DNA of 64,000 nt, from contig NZ_QGLE01000008.1 in the NCBI RefSeq assembly GCF_003173035.1, forward strand, positions 1 to 64,000, read 5' to 3'. The notes beneath the pieces were generated by a model that saw only the letters and a list, made by a program, of their open reading frames with translations, was not told where the DNA came from and ran no database searches. Below are positions 30,902 to 38,328 of the stretch, in pieces. Source of the stretch: Zavarzinia aquatilis (GTDB lineage: Bacteria; Pseudomonadota; Alphaproteobacteria; Zavarziniales; Zavarziniaceae). The position numbers were made by a program, and so were the translations under genes. How positions within the stretch are numbered: position 1 is the first letter of the stretch; each line of letters starts with the position of its first letter.

Positions 30902-31894
30902 CTATTTCTCGCTGTCGAGATGAACCAGCAGGGGGGCCGGATACCGCTCGCCCTTGGCCGCGCCCTTGGGGATCGCGGCTTCGAGGGCGGCGAGATCGTC
31001 GGCGTTCAGGCTGACGTCCAGCGCGCCCAGGCTTTCGCTCAGGCGCTCGCGGCGGCGGGCGCCGATCAGGGGCACGATATCGCTGCCTTGCGCCGCCACC
31101 CAGGCGATGGCGATCTGCGCCACCGTCGCGCCCTTGGCCTCGGCGATCCTGGCGATGGTCTCGACGAGGGCGAGGTTGTGGCCGACGTTTTCCTCGGCGA
31201 AGCGGGGCGAGAAGGCGCGGAAATCGCCCAGCTTCTGCTGGCCCGCCTGCCAGTGGCCGCTGATCAGGCCGCGCGACAACACGCCGTATGCGGTGATCGC
31301 GATGCCAAGGTCGCGGCAGGTCGGCAGGATGGCGTCCTCGATCCCGCGCGAGATCAGGGAATATTCGATCTGCAGGTCGGAGATGGGCGCGACCGCGGCG
31401 GCGCGGCGGATGGTCTCGGCGCCGACTTCCGACAGGCCGATATGCCGGACCCAACCCTGTTTCACCATGTCGGCGATGGCGCCGATGGTGTCTTCGATGG
31501 GCACCGCGGGGTCGAGGCGGGACAGGCGATAGACGTCGATATGGTCGGTGCGCAGCCGCTTCAGGCTCATGGCCAGGAAATTGCGCACCGAGGCTGGCCG
31601 GCCGTCATAACCGATGAAGCCGCCCGCCGGATCGCGCAGGGCGCCGAATTTCACCGATAGCTGGTAGCGGTCGCGGGCGACATCCTGCAGGGCGTCGGCG
31701 ATCAGCATTTCATTATGGCCCGAGCCATAGAAATCGCCGGTGTCGAGCAGGGTGATGCCGGCATCGAGCGCGGCATGGATGGTGGCGATGCTCTCGCCCC
31801 GGTCGGCCGGGCCATAGAAATCGGACATGCCCATGCAGCCAAGGCCAAGGGCGGAGGTGAGGGGGCCGCTGGCCCCGAGTTGACGCTGTTCCAT
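30902..31894 (-). CDS. Aldo/keto reductase, variant without the catalytic His
   Basis: The 330-residue AKR barrel starts at the ATG at 31894 (MEQRQLGASGPLTSALGLGC). Asp51 and Tyr56 (LLDTGDFYG) and Lys82 (LSVKFG) are present. The usual His of the tetrad is replaced: YRLSRLDP has Ser125 where QHRVDP-type sequences have His. A related subfamily with YRPARLDP is known, so this is probably a stable variant rather than an inactive gene. The frame stays open far upstream only because it runs antisense to the LysR gene. It is divergent from that LysR gene with a shared operator. Confidence 0.87.
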   Translation of the reverse strand: MEQRQLGASGPLTSALGLGCMGMSDFYGPADRGESIATIHAALDAGITLLDTGDFYGSGHNEMLIADALQDVARDRYQLSVKFGALRDPAGGFIGYDGRPASVRNFLAMSLKRLRTDHIDVYRLSRLDPAVPIEDTIGAIADMVKQGWVRHIGLSEVGAETIRRAAAVAPISDLQIEYSLISRGIEDAILPTCRDLGIAITAYGVLSRGLISGHWQAGQQKLGDFRAFSPRFAEENVGHNLALVETIARIAEAKGATVAQIAIAWVAAQGSDIVPLIGARRRERLSESLGALDVSLNADDLAALEAAIPKGAAKGERYPAPLLVHLDSEK

Positions 31895-31946
31895 GCCATT
31901 CTCCCGCGAAGGTGATGGCTGGATGATGCGCTTTGGCTTTGTGTTC

Positions 31947-31963
31947 GATAATCTGATTTTATC
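31947..31963 (+). promoter_or_regulatory. LysR-type operator (T-N11-A) between aldo/keto reductase and LysR genes
   Basis: GATAA (31947-31951) and TTATC (31959-31963) form a perfect inverted repeat around 7 bases, with T49 and A61 giving the T-N11-A LysR box. It is centred in the 96-base gap between the divergent reductase gene and the LysR gene, the standard position for an autoregulated LysR site. Confidence 0.65.
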
Positions 31964-31990
31964 CAGACGAGCTGTTCGGAATTTCGCACA

Positions 31991-32887
31991 ATGACTCTGA
32001 CGCCCGATCTCGCCGATCTCGATCTCTTCGCCGCCGTCGCGCGGGCGCGCAGTTTCCGGGGCGCGGCCAAGGCGCGGGGCCTTTCCGCCTCCAGCCTGTC
32101 GGAAGCGGTGCGCCGGCTGGAGGACAGGCTGGGCGTCCGGCTGCTGAACCGCACCACCCGCAGTGTCACCCCGACCGAGGCGGGCCTGCGCCTCCTGGAG
32201 CGCCTGACCCCCGCGCTCGACGAGATGCGCGCCGCCCTCGACGTGGTGAACGGCTTTCGCGACAGCCCGACCGGGACCCTTCGCCTCAATGTGCCCGGCA
32301 TCCTTGCCCGGGTGATCCTGCCGCCGATTATCGCCGGCTTCCTCGCCCGGCATCCGGGCATCACGGTCGAATTGATGAACGAGGACCGCTTCATCGACGT
32401 GCTGGCTGCGGGCTTCGACGCGGGCATCCGCTATGGCGAGACGCTGGAGCAGGACATGATCGCCGTGCCCATCGGCCCCCGGGTCCAGCGTTATGTCCTG
32501 TGCGCCGCCCCCGCCTATCTGGCGAAGGCGGGCTATCCGGAGCACCCGCGTGACCTGCTCGACCATGCCTGCCTGCGCCATCGCTTCCCCCATGGTGCCC
32601 TGACCCCCTGGGAGTTCATCCGGGGGGAAGAGGTGGTGCGGATCGACGCTTCGGGACCGCTCGTCTCCTCTTCCATCGAGGCGCTGATCGCGGCGGCGGA
32701 GGCGGGGCTCGGCTTGGTCTTCGGCTTCGAGGACTGGCTGGGGCCGCCGATGCGGGCCGGTCGTCTGGCGCCTGTGCTCGAGGACTGGTGGCAAAGCTTT
32801 CCCGGCCCCTTCCTCTATTACCAGAGCCGCCATCTGATGCCGGCGCCTTTGCGCGCCTTCATCGACCATGTACGGGAAATTGCCTGA
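31991..32887 (+). CDS. LysR family transcriptional regulator
   Basis: The 298-residue regulator has the N-terminal winged helix-turn-helix (FAAVARARSFRGAAKARGLS, then SSLSEAVRRLEDRLGVRLLN) and the C-terminal periplasmic-binding-like effector domain beginning TGTLRLNVPGILARVILPPI. It is divergent from the aldo/keto reductase gene across an operator-like palindrome and very probably controls it. The effector is unknown. Confidence 0.92.
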   Translation: MTLTPDLADLDLFAAVARARSFRGAAKARGLSASSLSEAVRRLEDRLGVRLLNRTTRSVTPTEAGLRLLERLTPALDEMRAALDVVNGFRDSPTGTLRLNVPGILARVILPPIIAGFLARHPGITVELMNEDRFIDVLAAGFDAGIRYGETLEQDMIAVPIGPRVQRYVLCAAPAYLAKAGYPEHPRDLLDHACLRHRFPHGALTPWEFIRGEEVVRIDASGPLVSSSIEALIAAAEAGLGLVFGFEDWLGPPMRAGRLAPVLEDWWQSFPGPFLYYQSRHLMPAPLRAFIDHVREIA

Positions 32888-32897
32888 ATCGGGCAAC

Positions 32898-32980
32898 ACG
32901 TCGATCCGGCGCAGGCCGGGCCTCGTGACGAGAAGGCGCCATTGCCGGCCCGAGATGCTGGCCTTCGCCGGCATGACGAG
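32898..32980 (+). repeat. Intergenic palindromic repeat, copy 1
   Basis: This 83-base stretch has outer arms CGTCGATCCGGCGCAGGCCG and GCTGGCCTTCGCCGGCATGA-type sequence that can pair. The asymmetric inner part contains CTCGTGACGAGAAGGCGCC. The same element occurs at 44169-44252 in inverted orientation. It resembles the REP-like GGCGCAGGCCGG palindromes scattered through many alphaproteobacterial genomes. It lies between the convergent LysR and TetR genes. Confidence 0.7.
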
Positions 32981-32997
32981 ATTTTGCGAGGCAGCGG

Positions 32998-33585
32998 CTA
33001 CAGGCTGGCGTCGATCAGGGCCTTGCCGGCCTCGACGAGGTGAAGCGCCGGGCCGTCGCCATCGAAGAGCTGGGCCGAGGCATAGGTGCCTTCGATCAGG
33101 AGGAGGAGGGCGTCGCCCAGCATGTCCGGGTCGCGCGCGCCCAGGGCGGCGGCGAGACCGCGCAGGCGGCGGCGGTATTCCTGCTTGTTCGCGACCGAGG
33201 CGAGGCGGGCCGGGTGGTCGCGGTCGGGATATTCCACGGCGGCATTGGTCATGCCGCAGCCCCGGTAATGGCTGACCCTTGTCCGATCCTCGATGGATTG
33301 CAGCCAGGCCATGATCTGGGCGCGTGGATCGCCGGCATGGGGCGCGGTCACCCGCTCGAACCGCTCCCAGAAATCGGCGTCATAGTCGCGGATATAGGCG
33401 GCGGCGAGTTCGTCCTTGGAGGCGAAGGCACGGTAGAGGCTGGGCTTGGTCACCCCCGCCGTGGTCACGATTTCCTCCACCCCGACGTCGCGGATGCCCC
33501 GGCGATAGAACAGGTCGCGCGCCACCTCGCGGATGCGGTCGACCGCGCGGCGGGGGCGGTCCTCGGTTTTGGCGGATAGGGTCAT
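32998..33585 (-). CDS. TetR family transcriptional regulator
   Basis: The 195-residue protein has the N-terminal TetR helix-turn-helix (RIREVARDLFYRRGIRDVGV, EEIVTTAGVTKPSLYRAFAS). The C-terminal ligand domain contains CGMTNAAVEYPDRDHP, as in the TetR_C group next to efflux genes. It is divergent from the MFS transporter gene. A palindromic operator lies exactly inside the transporter promoter, so it is most likely the repressor of that transporter. No clear ribosome-binding site precedes its ATG. Confidence 0.92.
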   Translation of the reverse strand: MTLSAKTEDRPRRAVDRIREVARDLFYRRGIRDVGVEEIVTTAGVTKPSLYRAFASKDELAAAYIRDYDADFWERFERVTAPHAGDPRAQIMAWLQSIEDRTRVSHYRGCGMTNAAVEYPDRDHPARLASVANKQEYRRRLRGLAAALGARDPDMLGDALLLLIEGTYASAQLFDGDGPALHLVEAGKALIDASL

Positions 33586-33599
33586 GCAAAAACTTCGTA

Positions 33600-33656
33600 T
33601 TGACGATGTTACCGATCGGTACGTATGAAGGGGGCTCCTGAAACGTACCGGTCAGT
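33600..33656 (+). promoter_or_regulatory. MFS promoter with TetR operator in the spacer
   Basis: TTGACG (33600-33605) and TATGAA (33624-33629), 18 bases apart, look like a sigma-70 promoter firing toward the MFS gene. The perfect palindrome TACCGATCGGTA (33610-33621) fills the spacer. A second, imperfect copy, CGTACCGGTCAGT, lies at 33644-33656 just before the start codon. Binding of the divergently encoded TetR protein would block both initiation and early elongation. Confidence 0.7.
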
Positions 33657-33659
33657 CAC

Positions 33660-34919
33660 ATGAACATAATGCGCCCCAGGGGCCTTGGCCAGAGATATGC
33701 GTTCGTGGTCGCTGGCGTCGCCTTTCTCGCGCTGCTGGTCTCGGCCGGTCAGCGGTCGGCGCCGGGCGTGCTGATCCTGCCGCTGGAGGAAGGCTTCGGC
33801 TGGAGCCGGGACACGATCTCGCTCTCCGCCGCCATCGGCATCTTCCTTTACGGCTTGGTCGGGCCCTTCGCCGCGACGCTGATGGTCAGCCTCGGCATCC
33901 GGCGGGTCATGATCGGGGCGCTGTCGCTGATGACGCTGGCGCCGGCCCTGTCCTATTTCATGTCGGAGCCCTGGCAACTGATCGTCACCTGGGGCGTCTG
34001 TTCCGGCCTTGGTTCGGGCTGTATCGCCATCGTCCTGGGTGCGACGGTGGTGAACCGCTGGTTCGCCACCAACCGCGGGCTGATGATGGGTCTGCTGACG
34101 GCCAGCGCGGCGACGGGCACGCTCCTGTTCCTGCCGGCGCTGGCGGCGATCGCGCAGGCCTTCGGCTGGCAGGCGGTGGTGCTGACGGCGGCGGGGGCCT
34201 GTGCCCTGATGATCCCCGTCGTCTGGTGGCTGCTGCCGGAATCGCCCGCCAGCGTCGGCCTGCTGCCCTATGGCGCGGTCCAGGCGCCGGAGGCGGTGGC
34301 GCCCCGGCCCGGCAACATGATTGCGGCGACTTTCGCCACCCTCGGCCGGGCGGCGAAGACCAGGGCCTTCTGGTATCTCTTCGCCACTTTCTTCATCTGT
34401 GGTTTCACGACCAATGGCCTTGTCGGTACCCATCTGATCGCGCTCTGCGGCGACAATGGCATTCCCGAGGTGCAGGCGGCCGGGCTGCTCGCCGCCATGG
34501 GCCTGTTCGATCTGGCCGGCACCACCCTGTCCGGCTGGCTGACCGACCGGTTCGATCCGCGCAAGCTGCTCTTCGTCTATTACGGCATTCGCGGCCTGTC
34601 GCTGATCTTCCTGATCCATTCGGATTTCGATCTGCTCAGCCTCGGCCTTTTTTCGGTCTTCTACGGGCTGGACTGGATCGCCACCGTGCCGCCGACCCTG
34701 CGCCTGACCACCGATCATTTCGGCGACCGCGACGCGCCGGTGATCTTCGGCTGGATCGCCGCCGGTCACCAGATCGGCGCCGCCAGCGCCGCCTTCTTCG
34801 CCGGCTACATGCGGACCGTGCAGGGCGACTACATGCAGGCCTTCGTCATCGCGGGGGCGACCGGTCTCGTCGCCGCCCTGCTGTCGATCATGCTGGCGCG
34901 GCGGCCCGCCTTCGCCTGA
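33660..34919 (+). CDS. Major facilitator superfamily transporter
   Basis: This 419-residue membrane protein has twelve predicted membrane segments, with a long central loop around residues 205-230. It has the MFS loop features GIRRVMIG after TM2 and DRFDPRKLL between TM8 and TM9, and resembles the monocarboxylate/OFA-type branch. The substrate is unknown; adjacency to a TetR repressor favours export of a toxic compound. ATG 33660 has no obvious ribosome-binding site, and ATG 33669 is an alternative. Confidence 0.9.
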   Translation: MNIMRPRGLGQRYAFVVAGVAFLALLVSAGQRSAPGVLILPLEEGFGWSRDTISLSAAIGIFLYGLVGPFAATLMVSLGIRRVMIGALSLMTLAPALSYFMSEPWQLIVTWGVCSGLGSGCIAIVLGATVVNRWFATNRGLMMGLLTASAATGTLLFLPALAAIAQAFGWQAVVLTAAGACALMIPVVWWLLPESPASVGLLPYGAVQAPEAVAPRPGNMIAATFATLGRAAKTRAFWYLFATFFICGFTTNGLVGTHLIALCGDNGIPEVQAAGLLAAMGLFDLAGTTLSGWLTDRFDPRKLLFVYYGIRGLSLIFLIHSDFDLLSLGLFSVFYGLDWIATVPPTLRLTTDHFGDRDAPVIFGWIAAGHQIGAASAAFFAGYMRTVQGDYMQAFVIAGATGLVAALLSIMLARRPAFA

Positions 34920-34943
34920 GCCGGGGGGCCGCCGCCTGAGGCT

Positions 34944-35993
34944 TCAGGCCACGAGCACGGTGCGGCCGACGACCTTGCCCGCCTTCAGGTCGTGCAGGGC
35001 CTCGGTCGCCTCGCTCATCGGGCGGAGGGTGACCGGGATGGGCGCGACCTGGCCGGCCTTGACGAGGTCGAGCAGTTCGGCGAGTTCGGGCAGGCTGCCG
35101 ACATAGGAGCCGAGCACGGTGATGCCGTTCCACGGAAACAGCGGGATGGGCATGGTCAGCGCGCCGCCGAACAGGCCGACGATGACCGCCGTGCCACCCC
35201 GGCGCAAACCCCTTATGGCGAGGGTTACCGTCGCGTCGGCACCGACGAAATCGAAGGCGGCATGGACGCCGCCATAAGTTTTCTGGATTGCCGCCAGTGC
35301 GTCCTTGTCGCGGGGATCGAGGATGTCGCTGGCGCCGGCCGCCCGCGCCGCCTCGGCCTTCACGGGGTCGATCTCGGCGACAAGGAGGGGCGCGGCGGGA
35401 TAGAGCGCCTTCGCCACCTGGATCGCCATCAGGCCGACGCCGCCCGCCCCGATGATCAGGATGGGATCGCCCGCGCCCGCCGCCGGGATCTTCTTCAGCG
35501 CGGAATAGGCGGTCAGGCCGGAGCAGGCGAGGGGGCCGGCCCGGTCCTCGGCGATGCCGGCGTAATCGAGCAGATAGCGCGGATGGGGCACCAGCACCGT
35601 GTCGGCGTAACCGCCGTCGACATTGACCCCGAGGTGCCGGCCCTTGGGGCACAGATGCTCGAGACCGCGGGCGCAGACGCTGCAGCTGCCGCAGCCGATC
35701 CAGGGATAGACCACGCGCCGGTCGCCGACCGCGACACCCTCCGCGCCCGCGCCGACCGCGACCACCTGGCCGACGATCTCGTGACCGAGGGTGAAGGGCA
35801 GCTTCCGCCCGGCCCTGATGTCGAGTCGGTTGCCGCCGCCCATCTCGAAGTAACCCTCGTAGATGTGCAGGTCGGAATGGCAGACGCCGCAGCGGGAAAT
35901 CCGCACCACCACCTCGGTGCCCTCGGGCACGGGATCGGCGACGACCAGCTCGCACAGGGGCGCGGCATAGTCGACCATCTTCTGGCTCTTCAT
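34944..35993 (-). CDS. Zinc-dependent alcohol dehydrogenase (MDR family)
   Basis: The 349-residue enzyme contains catalytic zinc ligands (CGVCHSDLHIYEG and GHEIVGQVVAVG). The structural zinc lobe GCGSCSVCARGLEHLC carries four cysteines. The NAD fold is LIIGAGGVGLMAIQVAKA. It converts primary or secondary alcohols to carbonyls. GLVRHG-like specificity cannot be read. It lies on the minus strand, convergent with the MFS gene and about 46 bases upstream of gluQRS in the same direction relative to transcription order gluQRS then dehydrogenase being reversed, so a separate promoter is possible. Confidence 0.9.
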   Translation of the reverse strand: MKSQKMVDYAAPLCELVVADPVPEGTEVVVRISRCGVCHSDLHIYEGYFEMGGGNRLDIRAGRKLPFTLGHEIVGQVVAVGAGAEGVAVGDRRVVYPWIGCGSCSVCARGLEHLCPKGRHLGVNVDGGYADTVLVPHPRYLLDYAGIAEDRAGPLACSGLTAYSALKKIPAAGAGDPILIIGAGGVGLMAIQVAKALYPAAPLLVAEIDPVKAEAARAAGASDILDPRDKDALAAIQKTYGGVHAAFDFVGADATVTLAIRGLRRGGTAVIVGLFGGALTMPIPLFPWNGITVLGSYVGSLPELAELLDLVKAGQVAPIPVTLRPMSEATEALHDLKAGKVVGRTVLVA

Positions 35994-36039
35994 GTTCTCT
36001 CCTTCGTTTTGCCGGCGAGGGTAAGGGCTCCCCCCGCCG

Positions 36040-36900
36040 TCAGCAAGCAGAGAGGCCGAGGCGGCGGCGCAGGTCCTGCGGCGTCTCCCCCGCCGCGCGC
36101 ATGGCGGCGAGGGTCAGCGCCTTGTCCCGCTTGGCGAGGCGGATGCCGTCCTCGCCCAGCACCAGCCCGTGATGGGCATAGGCCGGCACCGGCAGGTCCA
36201 GCAGGGCCTGCAGCAGGCGGTGGACATGGGTCGCCGGAAACAGGTCGATGGCTCGTGTGACCAGGGTGATGCCCTGCAACGCGTCGTCGACCGTGACGGC
36301 GAGGTGGTAGGACGTCGGGGTTTCCTTGCGCGCCAGCACGACATCGCCCAGCATGTCGGGCCGAGCCTGCTGCTCGCCCGCCTTCTCGTCGTGCCAGAAC
36401 AGGGGCCGGCCGACCAGGGCCATGGCCTTGCCGACGTCGAGGCGCAGGGCATGGTCCTTCCCCTCGGCGAGGCGGGCGGCGCGCCGCGCGGGATCGAGGG
36501 CGCGGCAGGTTCCGGGATAGAGCGGCCCGGCCGGCCCCTGCGGCGCGCCCGGGCTGGCCGCCACCTCGGCCGCGATCTCCGCCCTTGTGCAGAAACAGGG
36601 ATAGATCACGCCAAGCCCGGTCAGCCGGTCGAGGGCGACGCGATAGTCGGCGAAATGCTCCGACTGGCGGCGCACCGGCCCGTCCCAGGCGATGCCCAGC
36701 CAGTTCAGGTCCTCGATGATGGCGGCGTCGAATTCGGGCCGGCAGCGGGTCTGGTCGATATCTTCCAGGCGCAGCAGGAAGCGCCCGCCGGTCGCCCGCG
36801 CCCGGTCGTGGGCTGTCCACGCGGCATAGGCGTGGCCGAGATGCAGTCGGCCGGTGGGGCTTGGCGCGAATCTCGTCGAAATGGGAGCAATATTGACCAA
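36040..36900 (-). CDS. gluQ: Glutamyl-Q tRNA(Asp) synthetase
   Basis: The 286-residue protein is a GluRS-like catalytic domain without the anticodon-binding part. It has ISTRFAPSPTGRLHLGHAYA (HIGH motif as HLGH), the zinc-type CFCTRAEI segment, and a KMSKS variant LAKRDKALTL. GluQRS attaches glutamate to queuosine in tRNA(Asp), consistent with queG elsewhere in this window. No ATG fits; the TTG at 36900-36898, preceded by CGAGGAAAAG, gives a normal start just before the first beta strand. Confidence 0.9.
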   Translation of the reverse strand: MVNIAPISTRFAPSPTGRLHLGHAYAAWTAHDRARATGGRFLLRLEDIDQTRCRPEFDAAIIEDLNWLGIAWDGPVRRQSEHFADYRVALDRLTGLGVIYPCFCTRAEIAAEVAASPGAPQGPAGPLYPGTCRALDPARRAARLAEGKDHALRLDVGKAMALVGRPLFWHDEKAGEQQARPDMLGDVVLARKETPTSYHLAVTVDDALQGITLVTRAIDLFPATHVHRLLQALLDLPVPAYAHHGLVLGEDGIRLAKRDKALTLAAMRAAGETPQDLRRRLGLSAC

Positions 36901-36970
36901 TCCGGGCTTTTCCTCGGGCGATTCGACGTCATGATTATGGCAGCCGCGCCGCCCATCAGGAGACAGCCGA

Positions 36971-37633
36971 ATGACGCCCATCGACGGACCGCGCCTTGCC
37001 CCGCTCGAAGACCGGCCCGCCCGCCAGCTGGTGATCCTGCTGCATGGCTTCGGCGCCGACGGCGAGGACCTGATCGGTCTCGCCGACCACTGGCGCCGCC
37101 TGCTGCCGGACGCACTCTTCGTCGCGCCGGACGGGCCGCAGCCCTGTGTCCTCGGCGGTTTCGGCCGGCAGTGGTTCCCCCTGACCGATTTCAGCGACGG
37201 GGAGAGGCTGGCGGGCGCGCGCTCGGCCGCCCCGGTGCTCGATGCCTTCATCGACCGCGAACTGGAAAAGGCCGGCCTGCCGGACAGCGCCCTCGCCCTC
37301 GTCGGTTTCAGCCAGGGCTGCATGATGGCGCTGCACGTCGGCCTGCGGCGCAAGCTGGCACCGGCCGCGATCCTCGGCTATTCCGGCGCCCTTGCCGGTG
37401 GCGACCTGCTCCCGGACGAGATGACCTGCAAGCCGCCCGTTCTGCTCGTTCATGGCGATGCGGATGGCGTCGTGCCGGTCGCCGCCCTGCGCCGGGCCGT
37501 CGCGTCGCTGTCCGCCGTCCAGGTGCCGGTGCAATGGCACGTCGAGGAGGGCCTGCCGCATGGTATCGGGCCGGAGGGGCTGGCGCTCGGCGGCGAATTC
37601 CTCTGCCGTCATCTGCTCGATGCCCGGGATTGA
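36971..37633 (+). CDS. Phospholipase/carboxylesterase family alpha/beta hydrolase
   Basis: The 220-residue serine hydrolase has the oxyanion region LVILLHGFGADGEDLIGLA, nucleophile elbow GFSQG (S114), Asp165 in HGDADGVVP and His197 in GLPHGIG, a complete triad. It belongs to the acyl-protein thioesterase/carboxylesterase-like family of about 220 residues. It is divergent from gluQRS with 70 bases between. The substrate is unknown. Confidence 0.9.
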   Translation: MTPIDGPRLAPLEDRPARQLVILLHGFGADGEDLIGLADHWRRLLPDALFVAPDGPQPCVLGGFGRQWFPLTDFSDGERLAGARSAAPVLDAFIDRELEKAGLPDSALALVGFSQGCMMALHVGLRRKLAPAAILGYSGALAGGDLLPDEMTCKPPVLLVHGDADGVVPVAALRRAVASLSAVQVPVQWHVEEGLPHGIGPEGLALGGEFLCRHLLDARD

Positions 37634-37676
37634 CGATAACGGGCCGGAGGTCACGACAGCGTCACACAGCATGTAG

Positions 37677-37721
37677 TATTTTGCTGGCGTCCAACCGCAA
37701 GGCTTGACACTATTTTGCTGG
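37677..37721 (+). repeat. Direct repeats TATTTTGCTGG upstream of the HNH gene
   Basis: The 11-mer TATTTTGCTGG occurs at 37677-37687 and again at 37711-37721, 34 bases apart. Each copy is followed by GTCC within two bases. Between them a TTGACA (37704-37709) resembles a -35 box. The pair sits 47 bases before the HNH gene and looks like a regulator-binding site. Confidence 0.45.
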
Positions 37722-37767
37722 GTCCGCAGCCGCGAACCCCAGTCTGGGCTTAGGGCGAGGCGTATTG

Positions 37768-38328
37768 ATGAACGCGATGTCCCAACCTGTTGGCGCCTGT
37801 CCCGCGCTCGTGCTGAACGCGGACTACCGGCCGCTTAGCTATTTTCCCCTCAGCCTGTGGTCGTGGCAGGACACGATCAAGGCGGTCTGTCTCGGGCGGG
37901 TCAACATCCTGTCGGAATACGACCGGACGGTGCGCAGCCCCAGCTTTGAAATCCGTCTGCCCTCGGTGGTCAGCCTGAAGACCTATGTCCAGCCGGCCAA
38001 GCATCCGGCGTTCACCCGGTTCAACGTCTTCCTGCGCGACCGTTTCGCCTGCCAGTACTGCGGCGACGGCGATGATCTGACCTTCGATCATGTCGTGCCG
38101 CGCAGCCGGGGCGGGCGCACGACCTGGGACAATATCACCACCGCCTGTTCGCCCTGCAATTTGCGGAAGGGCGGGCGGATGCTGCGGGAATCGGGGCTGC
38201 ATCTGCGCTCCCGCCCCTATGTTCCGACGGTGGGCCAGCTGCAGGAAAACGGACGGTCGTTCCCGCCCAATTACCTGCACGACAGCTGGAACGACTTCCT
38301 CTACTGGGACGCCGAACTGGAAGCCTGA
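37768..38328 (+). CDS. HNH endonuclease family protein
   Basis: The 186-residue protein starts at ATG 37768 (a TTG lies one codon earlier). The N-terminal segment ALVLNADYRPLSYFPLSLWS is typical of a widespread HNH_5-type family. The nuclease core is CQYCGDGDDLTFDHVVPRSR followed by GGRTTWDNITTACSPCNLRK, with two CxxC zinc pairs and the DH..N metal site. Members are conserved in alphaproteobacteria and not clearly linked to restriction. Its end overlaps the convergent oxidoreductase gene by 28 bases. Confidence 0.9.
   Translation: MNAMSQPVGACPALVLNADYRPLSYFPLSLWSWQDTIKAVCLGRVNILSEYDRTVRSPSFEIRLPSVVSLKTYVQPAKHPAFTRFNVFLRDRFACQYCGDGDDLTFDHVVPRSRGGRTTWDNITTACSPCNLRKGGRMLRESGLHLRSRPYVPTVGQLQENGRSFPPNYLHDSWNDFLYWDAELEA

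Noticed and set aside
31895-32974. Aldo/keto reductase fused to a long N-terminal domain
   Set aside because: The upstream half is antisense to the LysR gene, whose family match is clear; the reductase starts normally at 31894.
36901-37353. N-terminal extension of GluQRS
   Set aside because: Antisense to the carboxylesterase gene; GluQRS homology begins right at the TTG start.
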